From the NCBI RefSeq assembly GCF_004298475.1, contig NZ_SCRP01000002.1, forward strand, positions 310,001 to 374,000: DNA of 64,000 nt, read 5' to 3'. The number at the start of each line of letters is the position of its first letter. Within the stretch, counting starts at the first letter, position 1. Below the pieces are notes generated by a model. It was not told the DNA's origin. It ran no database searches and saw only the letters and a program-made list of their open reading frames with translations. Below, piece after piece: positions 17,082-24,120 of the stretch. The position numbers were made by a program, and so were the translations under genes. The stretch comes from Paraburkholderia sp. Its GTDB lineage: Bacteria > Pseudomonadota > Gammaproteobacteria > Burkholderiales > Burkholderiaceae.

Positions 17082-18106
17082 GCCGCCGCTCCCTGCTGCT
17101 CACGCTTGCGCAGCTCTTCCCAGATCCGCTCTTTGAGCGAGTCGTAGCTCTCGTTGCCGCGGCCAGACATGCCGAGCTCGCGCGCCTTTCGGTCGATGCC
17201 AGCCGGCGATTTGTGCCAGTCGTCGTAACGCTGGTTTGCCGCCTTTGCCGGCTTAGGATTGAGCAGGTCGGCAATGATCCCGACGAGGTAGTTCGGGCCC
17301 GGGGCCTTCTCGAGCTTGCGGTTTGCGACGACCGAGAGCGCTGCGTCGAGGATCTCGTTCGTCACCCGGACGTCGTCACCCCATGCCGCGATGTTCGGAT
17401 TCGCACTATTCGCGCCGACGATTCCCCGCTGTCGCAGGTAGACCGCGATCTCGATCGATCTCGAAACCGGCGAAGCGATGTTCGCCAGCATGCCGGGGCC
17501 ACCTACGTTTGATGCTTGCTGCTGCTCTTCTTCTGGAGTCTGGAGTCTGGAGTCTGGAGTCTGGCTGTTGGTAGCCGTAACGTTATGCGTCTCATCCGTA
17601 ACGCGTGACGCATCGTTATCCGTAACGCGTTGCGCATCAGGAATAACGCGTTGCGTCTCAGTGGCGCGTAACAGAGCGTCTTGCAGATCATCCATCGACG
17701 CATCGAACGGCATGGTCACACCAAGGCTGGAAAGCCTGTCAAACATGGCTTTGCGGCGTTCGCGGTAGCGTTTTTGACGTTCGGCTTTGCCGGAACGAGG
17801 CGTCTCATCCGTTACGCCTTCAGGCTTCACCCCGGCTGAACGGATCTCGCGCTCGCATCGATCTTGAATCCACACGTCACCGTCACTGCCCGTAACGCAT
17901 TCGAAGAACTCGCATAACACGTTACGTAACGCGAGCGTCTCTTCGTCGGAACGTGCACCGATGAGACGGGCCGCTTGAGCAGCCGGAATTGCGGCCTCGC
18001 GTGTGTAGTACACGTCGAGCAGGCGGGCATAGACGCCGTGCTCGAGCAGCGACAGGTGCGCCGTATCCTTCAGATAGTCGCCGATGTGGCGCTTGTAGAA
18101 ATTCAC
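17078..18106 (-). CDS. DUF1376 (YdaU-like) phage replication-region protein
   Basis: I chose GTG 18,106, which has GGAGG five bases upstream and gives a first residue string (V/M)NFYKRHIGDYLKDTAHL typical of DUF1376. This gives 343 residues. The first 90 residues (LLEHGVYARLLDVYYTREAAIP, CEFFECVTGSDGDVW) are the DUF1376 domain. A charged linker with repeated QRV/RVT units (about 190-225) follows, then a C-terminal winged-helix-like domain (NEILDAALSVVANRKL, NYLVGIIADLLN). The N-plus-C layout resembles phage initiator or helicase-loader proteins. The linker carries a 7-bp tandem repeat (17,533-17,564). Confidence 0.82.
   Translation of the reverse strand: MNFYKRHIGDYLKDTAHLSLLEHGVYARLLDVYYTREAAIPAAQAARLIGARSDEETLALRNVLCEFFECVTGSDGDVWIQDRCEREIRSAGVKPEGVTDETPRSGKAERQKRYRERRKAMFDRLSSLGVTMPFDASMDDLQDALLRATETQRVIPDAQRVTDNDASRVTDETHNVTATNSQTPDSRLQTPEEEQQQASNVGGPGMLANIASPVSRSIEIAVYLRQRGIVGANSANPNIAAWGDDVRVTNEILDAALSVVANRKLEKAPGPNYLVGIIADLLNPKPAKAANQRYDDWHKSPAGIDRKARELGMSGRGNESYDSLKERIWEELRKREQQGAAA
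17533..17564. repeat. 7-bp tandem repeat (CTGGAGT, four copies plus part) inside a CDS
   Basis: Four exact copies of CTGGAGT plus CTGG lie in the linker of the DUF1376 gene and encode the string QTPDSRLQTP. Seven bases is not a multiple of three, so gain or loss of a unit would shift the frame and remove the C-terminal domain. Confidence 0.93.
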
Positions 18107-18336
18107 GAGCGCCTCCGGCGGAATGTGCCGTCCATCTTTGCGCGCGCACGCTCGCGATCCTGCCGGTTCGCTTCGTGCTGGCACTCGACGCAATAACCAT
18201 TCAGCGTATATCGCTCGGCGATATGGCCGGCCGGACATGGTGTGCCAGTGAAGTAACGGCGCGAGCCGCGCTCAATCGCTTCTTCGCGAGACGCTGGCGC
18301 CTGTGCAGGGGTGAGAGGATTCGGGAGGTCGTTCAC
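18103..18336 (-). CDS. Small zinc-ribbon phage protein
   Basis: A 77-residue protein starting at GTG 18,336 (VNDLPNPLTPAQAPASREEA). The core GSRRYFTGTPCPAGHIAERYTLNGYCVECQHEANR has a CPxGH...CxxC pattern typical of small phage zinc ribbons that resemble the recombination-endonuclease (HNH) N-terminus. The catalytic HNH part is absent, so it may only bind nucleic acid. The longer frame further upstream lacks any ribosome site and is rejected. Confidence 0.75.
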   Translation of the reverse strand: MNDLPNPLTPAQAPASREEAIERGSRRYFTGTPCPAGHIAERYTLNGYCVECQHEANRQDRERARAKMDGTFRRRRS

Positions 18337-18337
18337 T

Positions 18338-18406
18338 TCACCGCCCGCGCAAGAAACCGACGACGAGTGCGCCGAAGAACAGCCAGCAAATGACAGCGAT
18401 TGCCAT
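18338..18406 (-). CDS. Tiny membrane peptide (22 residues)
   Basis: An ATG at 18,406 with GAGG about 6 bases upstream opens MAIAVICWLFFGALVVGFLR plus two residues, almost all hydrophobic. The stop lies 1 base before the next GTG start. This could be a genuine membrane micropeptide or just a coupling leader for the zinc-ribbon gene. Confidence 0.45.
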   Translation of the reverse strand: MAIAVICWLFFGALVVGFLRGR

Positions 18407-18527
18407 GACAACCTCACAAATGACGGACGCCTTATTGAAGGCCGATTCGCACGCAAAATCGAGGGTAGGAATAGGGCAGGAATTGGCCACAAATCGGCCC
18501 TCAAAATGGCCTTGACAAAGCCGCTGT

Positions 18528-18761
18528 CTACTCGCTGTCATTCCGCTCGATTCCCGCCATCCGATCTAGACGCGCCTTATGTAATCTGGCAAGACGTTCC
18601 AGACCGTGCACATGGATCATGATGAGATCGCGCAAGTACTCCGAAATGCTCATGCCCTCGGCCGCTGCCAGGCGCAAGACTTCGTCTTTTGTGTCGTCAT
18701 CGACGGCTGTTCGGATCTCCGCCGTCAGCTTTTTGAGCGCGCTGCTCGATTTGATCGCCAT
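18528..18761 (-). CDS. Putative ribbon-helix-helix type regulator
   Basis: A 77-residue protein starting at ATG 18,761 (MAIKSSSALKKLTAEIRTAV) with AAGGG just upstream. The pattern TAEIRTAVDDDTKDEVLRLAAAEGMSISEYLRDLI fits the CopG/Arc fold: a beta strand, then two helices with the second carrying SISEYLRDL. Such proteins bind DNA as dimers. It is the first gene of the minus-strand block, so it may control that operon. The longer upstream frame is not used because it lacks a ribosome site. Confidence 0.72.
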   Translation of the reverse strand: MAIKSSSALKKLTAEIRTAVDDDTKDEVLRLAAAEGMSISEYLRDLIMIHVHGLERLARLHKARLDRMAGIERNDSE

Positions 18762-18931
18762 CCCTTCACCTATCTGTCTGTCGTCCACGTACGCGGCCCC
18801 GGATGAATCACGTTGCTCCCTGATGCTTCTGTCGTTATGTGGTGCTGCTTGCGGCCACTTCGGCCAAAAATCGGAGACGCCTTCAGCTATGTCAGAATCG
18901 CTGGCACTAACCAATCTCACCGGGGAAACAT

Positions 18932-19249
18932 ATGAATGCCTGGTTCAGCTTGTTCGCCTTGGTGGTATTCGCCGCCGCACTCACGCGCAACGATTGGCGC
19001 AAGCTCAGGCGACCCAAAGTCGAGCCAGCCGTAATGGACCTGCTCGTCGAGCACCAAGCCCGGCTCGATGTGCACATGGCAGCGACGCGCCTTTTGTTAA
19101 AGACGCATCCAAACCGGGACGAGGCCGCAGCGCTATTGAGCGAGGCGGCAACGCGGCTCCGCGCCAACTCCGTGCGGGAATTTCCCGATACGCACGCCGC
19201 ATACAGCCAAGGGCTGGACATCGCGCTGCAGGCACTTATCGGCGAATAA
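18932..19249 (+). CDS. Single-pass membrane protein of the immunity region
   Basis: A 105-residue protein. Residues 1-18 (MNAWFSLFALVVFAAALT) are a membrane anchor or uncleaved signal, and the rest is a soluble helical domain (VEPAVMDLLVEHQARLDVHM, RDEAAALLSEAATRLRAN). It lies between the minus-strand operon and the convergent Cro-like gene. The gene is not part of the CI operon, so it may have its own promoter in 18,762-18,931. Possible superinfection or host-modifying role; unproven. Confidence 0.65.
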   Translation: MNAWFSLFALVVFAAALTRNDWRKLRRPKVEPAVMDLLVEHQARLDVHMAATRLLLKTHPNRDEAAALLSEAATRLRANSVREFPDTHAAYSQGLDIALQALIGE

Positions 19250-19256
19250 GGCCGCA

Positions 19257-19496
19257 TTACGCAGCCTCTGCGCTCGCCGATTGCACTACTGGCGCGGCGT
19301 TGGCAGCGGCTTGTGTAACCTCCGCATGTACGCGTTGGATTGCCAAAAGTGCCTTGGACGAGCAGCTCGGCTGGCCGCGCAAAATCCGGTTGACGGTCGG
19401 CTGCGAGATACCGAGACGCTTGGCCAGGGCGATTTCGCCCTCCTTCGTGGCCTCCTTGATCTCGACGAGCAACTCATTGGGAGTGCGCAGGTTCAT
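19257..19496 (-). CDS. Cro-like HTH regulator
   Basis: A 79-residue protein starting at ATG 19,496 (MNLRTPNELLVEIKEATKEG). Residues about 20-45 are a helix-turn-helix (EIALAKRLGISQPTVNRILRG) very close to that of the CI protein encoded on the opposite strand, so both probably read the same operators. It is transcribed divergently from CI from a strong promoter (19,531-19,558). Size and position fit Cro. A GTG 24 bases upstream is an alternative start. Confidence 0.85.
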   Translation of the reverse strand: MNLRTPNELLVEIKEATKEGEIALAKRLGISQPTVNRILRGQPSCSSKALLAIQRVHAEVTQAAANAAPVVQSASAEAA

Positions 19497-19521
19497 GGCT
19501 TGACTCGAACAGTTATTCACC

Positions 19522-19607
19522 TATACGCAATCTATACGATGATGAATAGTTCTGTCAATGCGACACCGGATAGCGAGTTGAGAAATTCTTATTCGGTTGC
19601 GTATAGT
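19522..19607. promoter_or_regulatory. Divergent cro/cI promoters with three 16-bp operators
   Basis: Cro promoter (minus): -35 TTGACA at 19,553-19,558, 16-bp spacer, -10 TATAGA at 19,531-19,536. CI promoter (plus): -35 TTGAGA at 19,578-19,583, -10 TATAGT at 19,602-19,607, only 6 bases before the CI ATG, so the CI mRNA would be leaderless. Operators fit TATTCnnnnnCGTATA: TATTCGGTTGCGTATA (19,590-19,605), TATTCATCATCGTATA (complement of 19,533-19,548) and GTATAGATTGCGTATA (complement of 19,522-19,537). All overlap promoter elements. Confidence 0.85.
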
Positions 19608-19613
19608 TCGGGC

Positions 19614-20327
19614 ATGAACCTAGCCGAACGACTCGATTTCGCGATGAAGGCCAGGCGCGTCGAAAGCCAGAGCGCGCTGAGCCGGGCGTCTGGCGTGCCG
19701 CAGCCGACCATCAATCGCATCCTGAAGGGAACGACGACCAAGCCTGATACAGATACATTACAAAAGCTTGCGGATGCCTTAGAAGTCTCACTAGCATGGC
19801 TCGTCGACGAGACTGGAGACGGCCCCCATGCGCCGAAAAGCAGCGGAAAAAGGCTCCTTCCCAAGGACAAGGGAAACGTTGTCGTATGGGATAATCCCGC
19901 CGACCTCGAACCGGATGAGGAACGAATTTGGATTGACCGGTTCGACTACCATTTTTCGGCGGGGAATGGTTTGATTCAATGGGAAGTGCGGGAGAAGAAA
20001 GCGCTGCCATTCAATGCCGCGTTTTTCAAGGCGAAGGGCGCCCGTCCGCAAGACTGTAAGCTGTTGATTCTTCGCGGCGACAGCATGGAGCCGTGGGCTG
20101 AAGACAAGAACATGATCATGATCGACGTGACGTCGACCCGCATTCTTGACGGGGAGCGATACGCGATCTACTTCGAGGACGAGCCGCTCGTCAAGCAGAT
20201 ATTCAAGGAGGTAGGCGGCAGCCTGCGCCTGCATTCTTACAATCAGAAATATCCCGACAAGCTTGTAGCGCCGGACAAGCTCGAATTCGTGCATATCGTC
20301 GGGCGTGTGATCTATCGCTCCGGCTGA
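19614..20327 (+). CDS. CI-type repressor with S24 peptidase domain
   Basis: A 237-residue protein starting at ATG 19,614. The N-terminus holds an HTH (ESQSALSRASGVPQPTINRILKG, about 17-40). The C-terminus is a LexA/CI-type S24 domain with the nucleophile Ser in LRGDSMEPW and the general-base Lys in DEPLVKQIF. An Ala-Gly bond in YHFSAGNG, between the domains, is a plausible self-cleavage site. It should hold lysogeny by binding the 16-bp operators and be inactivated through RecA. The absence of a Shine-Dalgarno site agrees with a leaderless transcript. Confidence 0.93.
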   Translation: MNLAERLDFAMKARRVESQSALSRASGVPQPTINRILKGTTTKPDTDTLQKLADALEVSLAWLVDETGDGPHAPKSSGKRLLPKDKGNVVVWDNPADLEPDEERIWIDRFDYHFSAGNGLIQWEVREKKALPFNAAFFKAKGARPQDCKLLILRGDSMEPWAEDKNMIMIDVTSTRILDGERYAIYFEDEPLVKQIFKEVGGSLRLHSYNQKYPDKLVAPDKLEFVHIVGRVIYRSG

Positions 20328-20346
20328 AATCGTTTCGGGGGACACG

Positions 20347-20634
20347 ATGAAAAGATTGATTGTGGCTGCAGCAGCGCCGCTACTGTTCGCAGTAGCGCTG
20401 CCGGCGCACGCTGAATGCGAATGTCGTTGCGTCGGCGGCCAGAACAGACCAATTTGCTCGAGCACCATGGAATTGCCACCCCTATGCCCGGTGACGATGT
20501 GTCCAATGGAGCCGCTGCAGATGCAGCCGATGGCACCTCTGTCGCTCCCTCCAATTGGAACGAGCTCATGCTCGATGCAGCAAGTTTACAATCCATACAC
20601 AAGACAGTATCAATGGCAACGCCTTTGTCAGTAG
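20347..20634 (+). CDS. Secreted Cys-rich protein co-transcribed with CI
   Basis: A 95-residue protein with a classical signal peptide (MKRLIVAAAAPLLFAVALPAHA), leaving about 73 residues with nine Cys (ECECRC, ICSS, PLCPV, MCPM, SSCSM, RLCQ) and many Pro/Met. It starts 19 bases after the CI stop and ends before a terminator, so it should be expressed from the prophage. That position is typical of lysogenic-conversion genes. Disulfides in the periplasm are likely. Function unknown. Confidence 0.8.
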   Translation: MKRLIVAAAAPLLFAVALPAHAECECRCVGGQNRPICSSTMELPPLCPVTMCPMEPLQMQPMAPLSLPPIGTSSCSMQQVYNPYTRQYQWQRLCQ

Positions 20635-20655
20635 TCAAGCTTCAGTGAGACCAGT

Positions 20656-20679
20656 GCCCGCCCGAAGCGGGCATTTTTT
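20656..20679 (+). terminator. Terminator of the CI operon
   Basis: Stem GCCCGC-CCGAA-GCGGGC followed by ATTTTTT. It closes the CI plus Cys-rich-protein transcript and separates it from the early promoter just downstream. Confidence 0.9.
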
Positions 20680-20689
20680 CGCATCAACC

Positions 20690-20731
20690 TATTCACTGTC
20701 GTATTGACTTATCTATTCATCGTCGTATACT
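20690..20731 (+). promoter_or_regulatory. Early operon promoter with two CI/Cro operators
   Basis: -35 TTGACT (20,704-20,709), 16-bp spacer, -10 TATACT (20,726-20,731). One operator, TATTCATCGTCGTATA (20,714-20,729), fills the spacer and overlaps the -10. A second, TATTCACTGTCGTATT (20,690-20,705), lies just upstream. The layout copies the cro promoter, whose spacer carries the same operator, so both should be silenced by CI. Confidence 0.87.
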
Positions 20732-20770
20732 TGCCTCACACCGTCACCACCCGACGCAACGAGGCAAACG

Positions 20771-20965
20771 ATGTTCACCTTCACGATCCTGTACCAAGAC
20801 GCCGAGGTCGCCTGCGCCGAAGCTGAACGCTTCGAAGATGCACGCGAGCAGGCGATCGAAGAAGCCCGCGATGGCTTCTACGCATCGGTCCTGCGCGACT
20901 GCCAGTTCTCGTCGACGAGCGACCGCGGCGTGATCCGCAAGGTCACCGGCCCGCTCTTCATCTGA
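20771..20965 (+). CDS. First early-operon protein, unknown function
   Basis: A 64-residue protein (MFTFTILYQDAEVACAEAER) with two short strands around an acidic helix (FEDAREQAIEEARDGFYASV). It is the first gene after the early promoter. Small proteins in this position are often host-takeover or regulatory factors, but nothing specific is recognised. Confidence 0.68.
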   Translation: MFTFTILYQDAEVACAEAERFEDAREQAIEEARDGFYASVLRDCQFSSTSDRGVIRKVTGPLFI

Positions 20966-20975
20966 GGTGCCGGCC

Positions 20976-21185
20976 ATGACCACCGACCGCCAAACCGGCT
21001 GGACCACCTCGGCCGAAATCGACTTCATCGACCAACTCGCGAGCAAGCACAACGCGATCGCGCTGCTGCAGGGATATCTCGCGGGCATGAGCCGCCGCGT
21101 GGACTTCGGCCAGATGGATCCGCTGCGCGTGACCGCCTACGCGCACGAGCGCCTCGACGCGATGCTGCGCAAGCTCGCCGCCTGA
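20976..21185 (+). CDS. Small early protein, unknown function
   Basis: A 69-residue protein. I chose the ATG at 20,976 (MTTDRQTGWTTSAEIDFID), with GAGGTG about 10 bases upstream; an in-frame ATG at 20,967 is possible. Helical (QLASKHNAIALLQGYLAGMS, VTAYAHERLDAMLRKLA). No family is recognised. Confidence 0.66.
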   Translation: MTTDRQTGWTTSAEIDFIDQLASKHNAIALLQGYLAGMSRRVDFGQMDPLRVTAYAHERLDAMLRKLAA

Positions 21186-21200
21186 CTTCAGGAGCCAGCC

Positions 21201-21533
21201 ATGCTCAACCCTACTGTCACCGCGCGCTCGGCCGAATTCTGGACCGACCGCCAGCTGCAGCAGTTCAACGACGCGGCCGACACTGAACATTCGCATAAAG
21301 AACTTGTCGCGCAGATCACGAAGGAACGGCTGAAGGCGAAGCTCGCCGCGCTTTCGTTCGACGACCTGATCGGCGGCATGCACAGCGTCTCGCAGGAGAA
21401 GCACGGTCGCGCGCTCCAGATTGCATTCCGCGAGTCGCCTGAAGCGTTCGGTGATCTCGTGATGACGATCATCGTGCACGCGATGAGCGAGGACGCCGAA
21501 CTCGAGGCGATCACGATTGCTGGGGACTGCTGA
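21201..21533 (+). CDS. Early protein, unknown function
   Basis: A 110-residue protein (MLNPTVTARSAEFWTDRQLQ) with an acidic helical body (DLIGGMHSVSQEKHGRALQI, AFGDLVMTIIVHAMSEDAEL). CAGGAG precedes the ATG. It lies between two other small early genes. No motif identifies it. Confidence 0.68.
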   Translation: MLNPTVTARSAEFWTDRQLQQFNDAADTEHSHKELVAQITKERLKAKLAALSFDDLIGGMHSVSQEKHGRALQIAFRESPEAFGDLVMTIIVHAMSEDAELEAITIAGDC

Positions 21534-21534
21534 C

Positions 21535-21642
21535 ATGGCCCGCTTCGTCATCAGCGTTCTCGCCCTGCTCGTCCTGACGCTCGTGATCCTGATCATCGAC
21601 GCGATCAAGCGCATCGACAAAGACGACCACCATCGCGGCTGA
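21535..21642 (+). CDS. Tiny single-pass membrane protein (35 residues)
   Basis: An ATG at 21,535, one base after the previous stop, opens MARFVISVLALLVLTLVILI and then a charged tail (DAIKRIDKDDHHRG). One strong transmembrane helix followed by a cytosolic acidic/His tail. Frame and codon use agree with neighbours. Confidence 0.58.
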   Translation: MARFVISVLALLVLTLVILIIDAIKRIDKDDHHRG

Positions 21643-21668
21643 GACCGCGCACCACAACGAGGGACCAC

Positions 21669-22115
21669 ATGGAAAAGATCAAGCACACGCCGGGGCGCTG
21701 GATTCGCGACCACCTGACGATCATCGCGGAAGCGAACGGCCATGTCATCGCACGCGTCGGCGATGCACATCACATGCTTCGTGGTTCCGAGAAGCGTGAG
21801 ATGCAGCGGGAATGCATCGAGAACGCCAAGGTGATGCATGCGGCTTCCGACATGCTCATGGTCCTCGAACTGATCGCCGCCGAGGACGATGCAGCGCGGA
21901 ATCGCAACAGGAAGCCGCTGCTCACGAGCGCCGTGCGCATGACCCTCGACGCCGCCCTGATCAAGGCCGGTCGCAAGGCTGCGCCGCAACCGCGCTTCGC
22001 CTCGACCTCGTGCTCGTCATGCGGTACCGACCTCGGCCCGGGAAACGCAGGCGTGAGCAGCTGCGCGGATCACGCGCCGGTGAAGTGCGTGCGCATCTGC
22101 GGGGAGGGTCTGTGA
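21669..22115 (+). CDS. Early protein with C-terminal Cys cluster
   Basis: A 148-residue protein. The N-terminus (HTPGRWIRDHLTIIAEANGH, about 6-25) resembles a short domain repeated in many phage early proteins (HTPGPWxxx...I...A). The middle is helical, with NAKVMHAASDMLMVLELIAA typical of that family. The C-terminus has CSSCGTDLG...CADHAPVKC, a possible zinc finger. Role unknown. Confidence 0.76.
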   Translation: MEKIKHTPGRWIRDHLTIIAEANGHVIARVGDAHHMLRGSEKREMQRECIENAKVMHAASDMLMVLELIAAEDDAARNRNRKPLLTSAVRMTLDAALIKAGRKAAPQPRFASTSCSSCGTDLGPGNAGVSSCADHAPVKCVRICGEGL

Positions 22116-22417
22116 ACATTCGCGCCCTGCTCCCGGAAGAAATGAAGGCTCGACTCGATTCGGGCGTCTGCATCTCATGCGGCCAGCCGTTCACGTCCGA
22201 CAACGTGTTCACCGAGGCCGGCCGCCGCGAGGCGCAGATCTCTCAGACCTGCGAAAAGTGCTTCGACGCGCTGTTCGACGGCGAAGAGGAGGACGAGGCC
22301 GATCACACGTGGTCGCTCCAGTCCGCAACGTTCGCACATCCCGAGGTCGCGGTTTGCGTGAAGTGCGGCGCTCAGGAAGGGATGCCCGAAGAATACCAGC
22401 CGTGCGGGGGCCAGTGA
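22112..22417 (+). CDS. Double zinc-finger early protein
   Basis: A 101-residue protein starting at GTG 22,112, overlapping the previous stop as GTGA, with GGGAGGG a few bases upstream. It has two CxxC pairs (CISCGQPF...CEKCFD) and a third near the end (VCVKCGAQ), separated by an acidic stretch (DGEEEDEADH). Probably two small zinc fingers. Function unknown. Confidence 0.68.
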   Translation: MNIRALLPEEMKARLDSGVCISCGQPFTSDNVFTEAGRREAQISQTCEKCFDALFDGEEEDEADHTWSLQSATFAHPEVAVCVKCGAQEGMPEEYQPCGGQ

Positions 22418-22530
22418 TGCGCTCCCTCCTTTCCCGCGACTGGCTGCCGCTCGTGGCACTGGCCGCGCTCTATTTCATCGCGGCGGCTGTGGCACCGGCT
22501 GTCGAGCTGCTGACCGGAGGTGCGAAGTGA
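22417..22530 (+). CDS. Tiny membrane protein (37 residues)
   Basis: ATG 22,417 overlaps the previous stop (TGATG). The protein is MRSLLSRDWLPLVALAALYF then IAAAVAPAVELLTGGAK: a single transmembrane segment with a basic N-terminus. Its coupled overlap with both neighbours argues that it is translated. Confidence 0.58.
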   Translation: MRSLLSRDWLPLVALAALYFIAAAVAPAVELLTGGAK

Positions 22531-22694
22531 CGCCCTTCGACTACCTCGGCGCTCTGCTCGACCGCATCCACGCGCGCAGCCCGATCGCCGCCTACCTGGT
22601 CGCGCTGCTGATTGCCGCCGTGTGCGCGATCGCACTCGCCCTTCTCAACGCTGACGGATCGTCTGTCAGCACCATCCCTGTGAGGACAGCATGA
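22527..22694 (+). CDS. Small membrane protein (55 residues)
   Basis: GTG 22,527 overlaps the previous stop (GTGA), with CCGGAGG about 6 bases upstream. One transmembrane helix (AAYLVALLIAAVCAIALALL, about 22-41) is followed by a Ser/Thr tail. It overlaps the ATG of the coiled-coil gene. Together with the preceding gene it forms a pair of short membrane proteins, a layout seen for holin-like or exclusion proteins, but there is no direct evidence for either. Confidence 0.58.
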   Translation: MTPFDYLGALLDRIHARSPIAAYLVALLIAAVCAIALALLNADGSSVSTIPVRTA

Positions 22695-24067
22695 GCCATG
22701 AAAACACCACCCTTACCGTCGTCGAGCGCGCGGCCGTCGCGCTGGGCGCGAGCGAGCGCGAGACGTCGCTGCGCGAGCTCGTCGCGAAATCGATCGATCT
22801 TGTCGAGATCAAGAACGCCGGCGCGCGCGACCAGGTGCACGGCGCCGCGATGACGCTGCGCACCGCGCGCACCGACATCCAGAAGGCTGCGAAGGCCGCG
22901 CGCGACGACGCGAACAACTTCTCGAAGGCGGTCATCGCCGAAGAGAAGCGCCTGATCGCGATCACCGAGCCGGAAGAGAACCGCCTGATCGCGCTGCGCG
23001 ATGTGTGGGACGAGGCGCGCGAGGCCGAGCGCCGCGCGAAGCTTGAGGCCGAGCAGCGGCGCGTCGCGGCGATCCGTGCGCGAATTGACGAGATCCGGGT
23101 GGTTGTCTCGGCGGTCGCCGGGCGCCCTTCGGACTATATCAACGCCGAGATTCAGGCGCTCGTCGCGCTGTCGATCGACGTCGAGCACTTCGCCGAGCTG
23201 ACCGGCGAAGCCGAAATGGCGCGCGGCACGACGCTCGACAAGCTGCGTGAGCTGCACGCGGCAGCCGTCGCGCAGGAAGCCGAAGCGGCGCGTCTTGCTG
23301 CTGAACGTGAAGCGATCGAGCGCGAGCGCGCCGAACTGGAAGCGCAACGCCAGCGCGAAGAGGCCGAGCGGGCTGAACGCGAGCGCGTCGAAGCCGCTGC
23401 CCGCGCCGATCGTGAGCGTGCCGAGGCCGCCGCGCGTGCGGAGCAGGAGCGCATCGACCGCGAGAAGCGCGAGGCCGCAGAAGCCGCGCGCCGGGCGCAG
23501 CAGGAGCGCGAAGATGCGGAGCGCCGGGCCGTGATCGCTGCCGAGGAAAAGCGGCTCGCCGAAGAGCGTGCAGAGATGGCACGCCGTCAGGCTGAACTCG
23601 ATCGCGCAGAGCGCGAGCAGCGGGAACGCGAGCAAGCAGCACTGCGCGAAATGGAAGAGCAACGCGCGCGCGCCGAGCGCGAACAGCAGGAGCGTCAGCG
23701 CGCCGAGAACCTTGCCGCACGCAATGCCCCGGAACCGACAGGCGGCACGTGGTCGGTCGGAAAGACAGGCGGCTGCATCGTGACGACGGAAGAGATCGCT
23801 GGCGCACCTGGTAGCGGCCACAACGATCCCGAGTACTACGGCGGCAACCTCATCTGCGAAAGCGTCTGGCGTCCCGCCGACGCGCGCGTGCTCGCGGCAG
23901 CGCGCGAGTTGCTGCGCCTTGCGCAAACGGTCTGCGCCCTTGACGGTGATCGCATCCACCTTCCGATGGATGTGCGCGCCGAGCTTGACCGCACGATCGA
24001 AGCAGCAACCGGCGTCAAGCCGAATTCGCCTGTCGTTCGAATCGGCGACGAACAGGTCGCCGCCTAA
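22691..24067 (+). CDS. Long coiled-coil early protein
   Basis: A 458-residue protein. Residues 1-110 form a helical head (LVEIKNAGARDQVHGAAMTL, EEKRLIAITEPEENRLIALR). Residues about 190-345 are one continuous Glu/Arg/Ala coiled coil, and the last 110 residues form a compact domain (GGTWSVGKTGGCIVTTEE, NDPEYYGGNLICESVW). The C-terminal domain resembles that found at the end of phage early proteins beginning HTPGPW. The coupling to RecT downstream suggests work in recombination or replication. Confidence 0.75.
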   Translation: MSHENTTLTVVERAAVALGASERETSLRELVAKSIDLVEIKNAGARDQVHGAAMTLRTARTDIQKAAKAARDDANNFSKAVIAEEKRLIAITEPEENRLIALRDVWDEAREAERRAKLEAEQRRVAAIRARIDEIRVVVSAVAGRPSDYINAEIQALVALSIDVEHFAELTGEAEMARGTTLDKLRELHAAAVAQEAEAARLAAEREAIERERAELEAQRQREEAERAERERVEAAARADRERAEAAARAEQERIDREKREAAEAARRAQQEREDAERRAVIAAEEKRLAEERAEMARRQAELDRAEREQREREQAALREMEEQRARAEREQQERQRAENLAARNAPEPTGGTWSVGKTGGCIVTTEEIAGAPGSGHNDPEYYGGNLICESVWRPADARVLAAARELLRLAQTVCALDGDRIHLPMDVRAELDRTIEAATGVKPNSPVVRIGDEQVAA

Positions 24068-24120
24068 TCCACCCTCACCCACAACGCGCGGCCGAGTCTC
24101 GCGCACATGGAGAAAACGCA

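Noticed and set aside
18407..18504. N-terminal extension of the small zinc-ribbon protein
   Set aside because: No ribosome site; the GTG at 18,336 gives the compact domain, and the extension is unlike family members.
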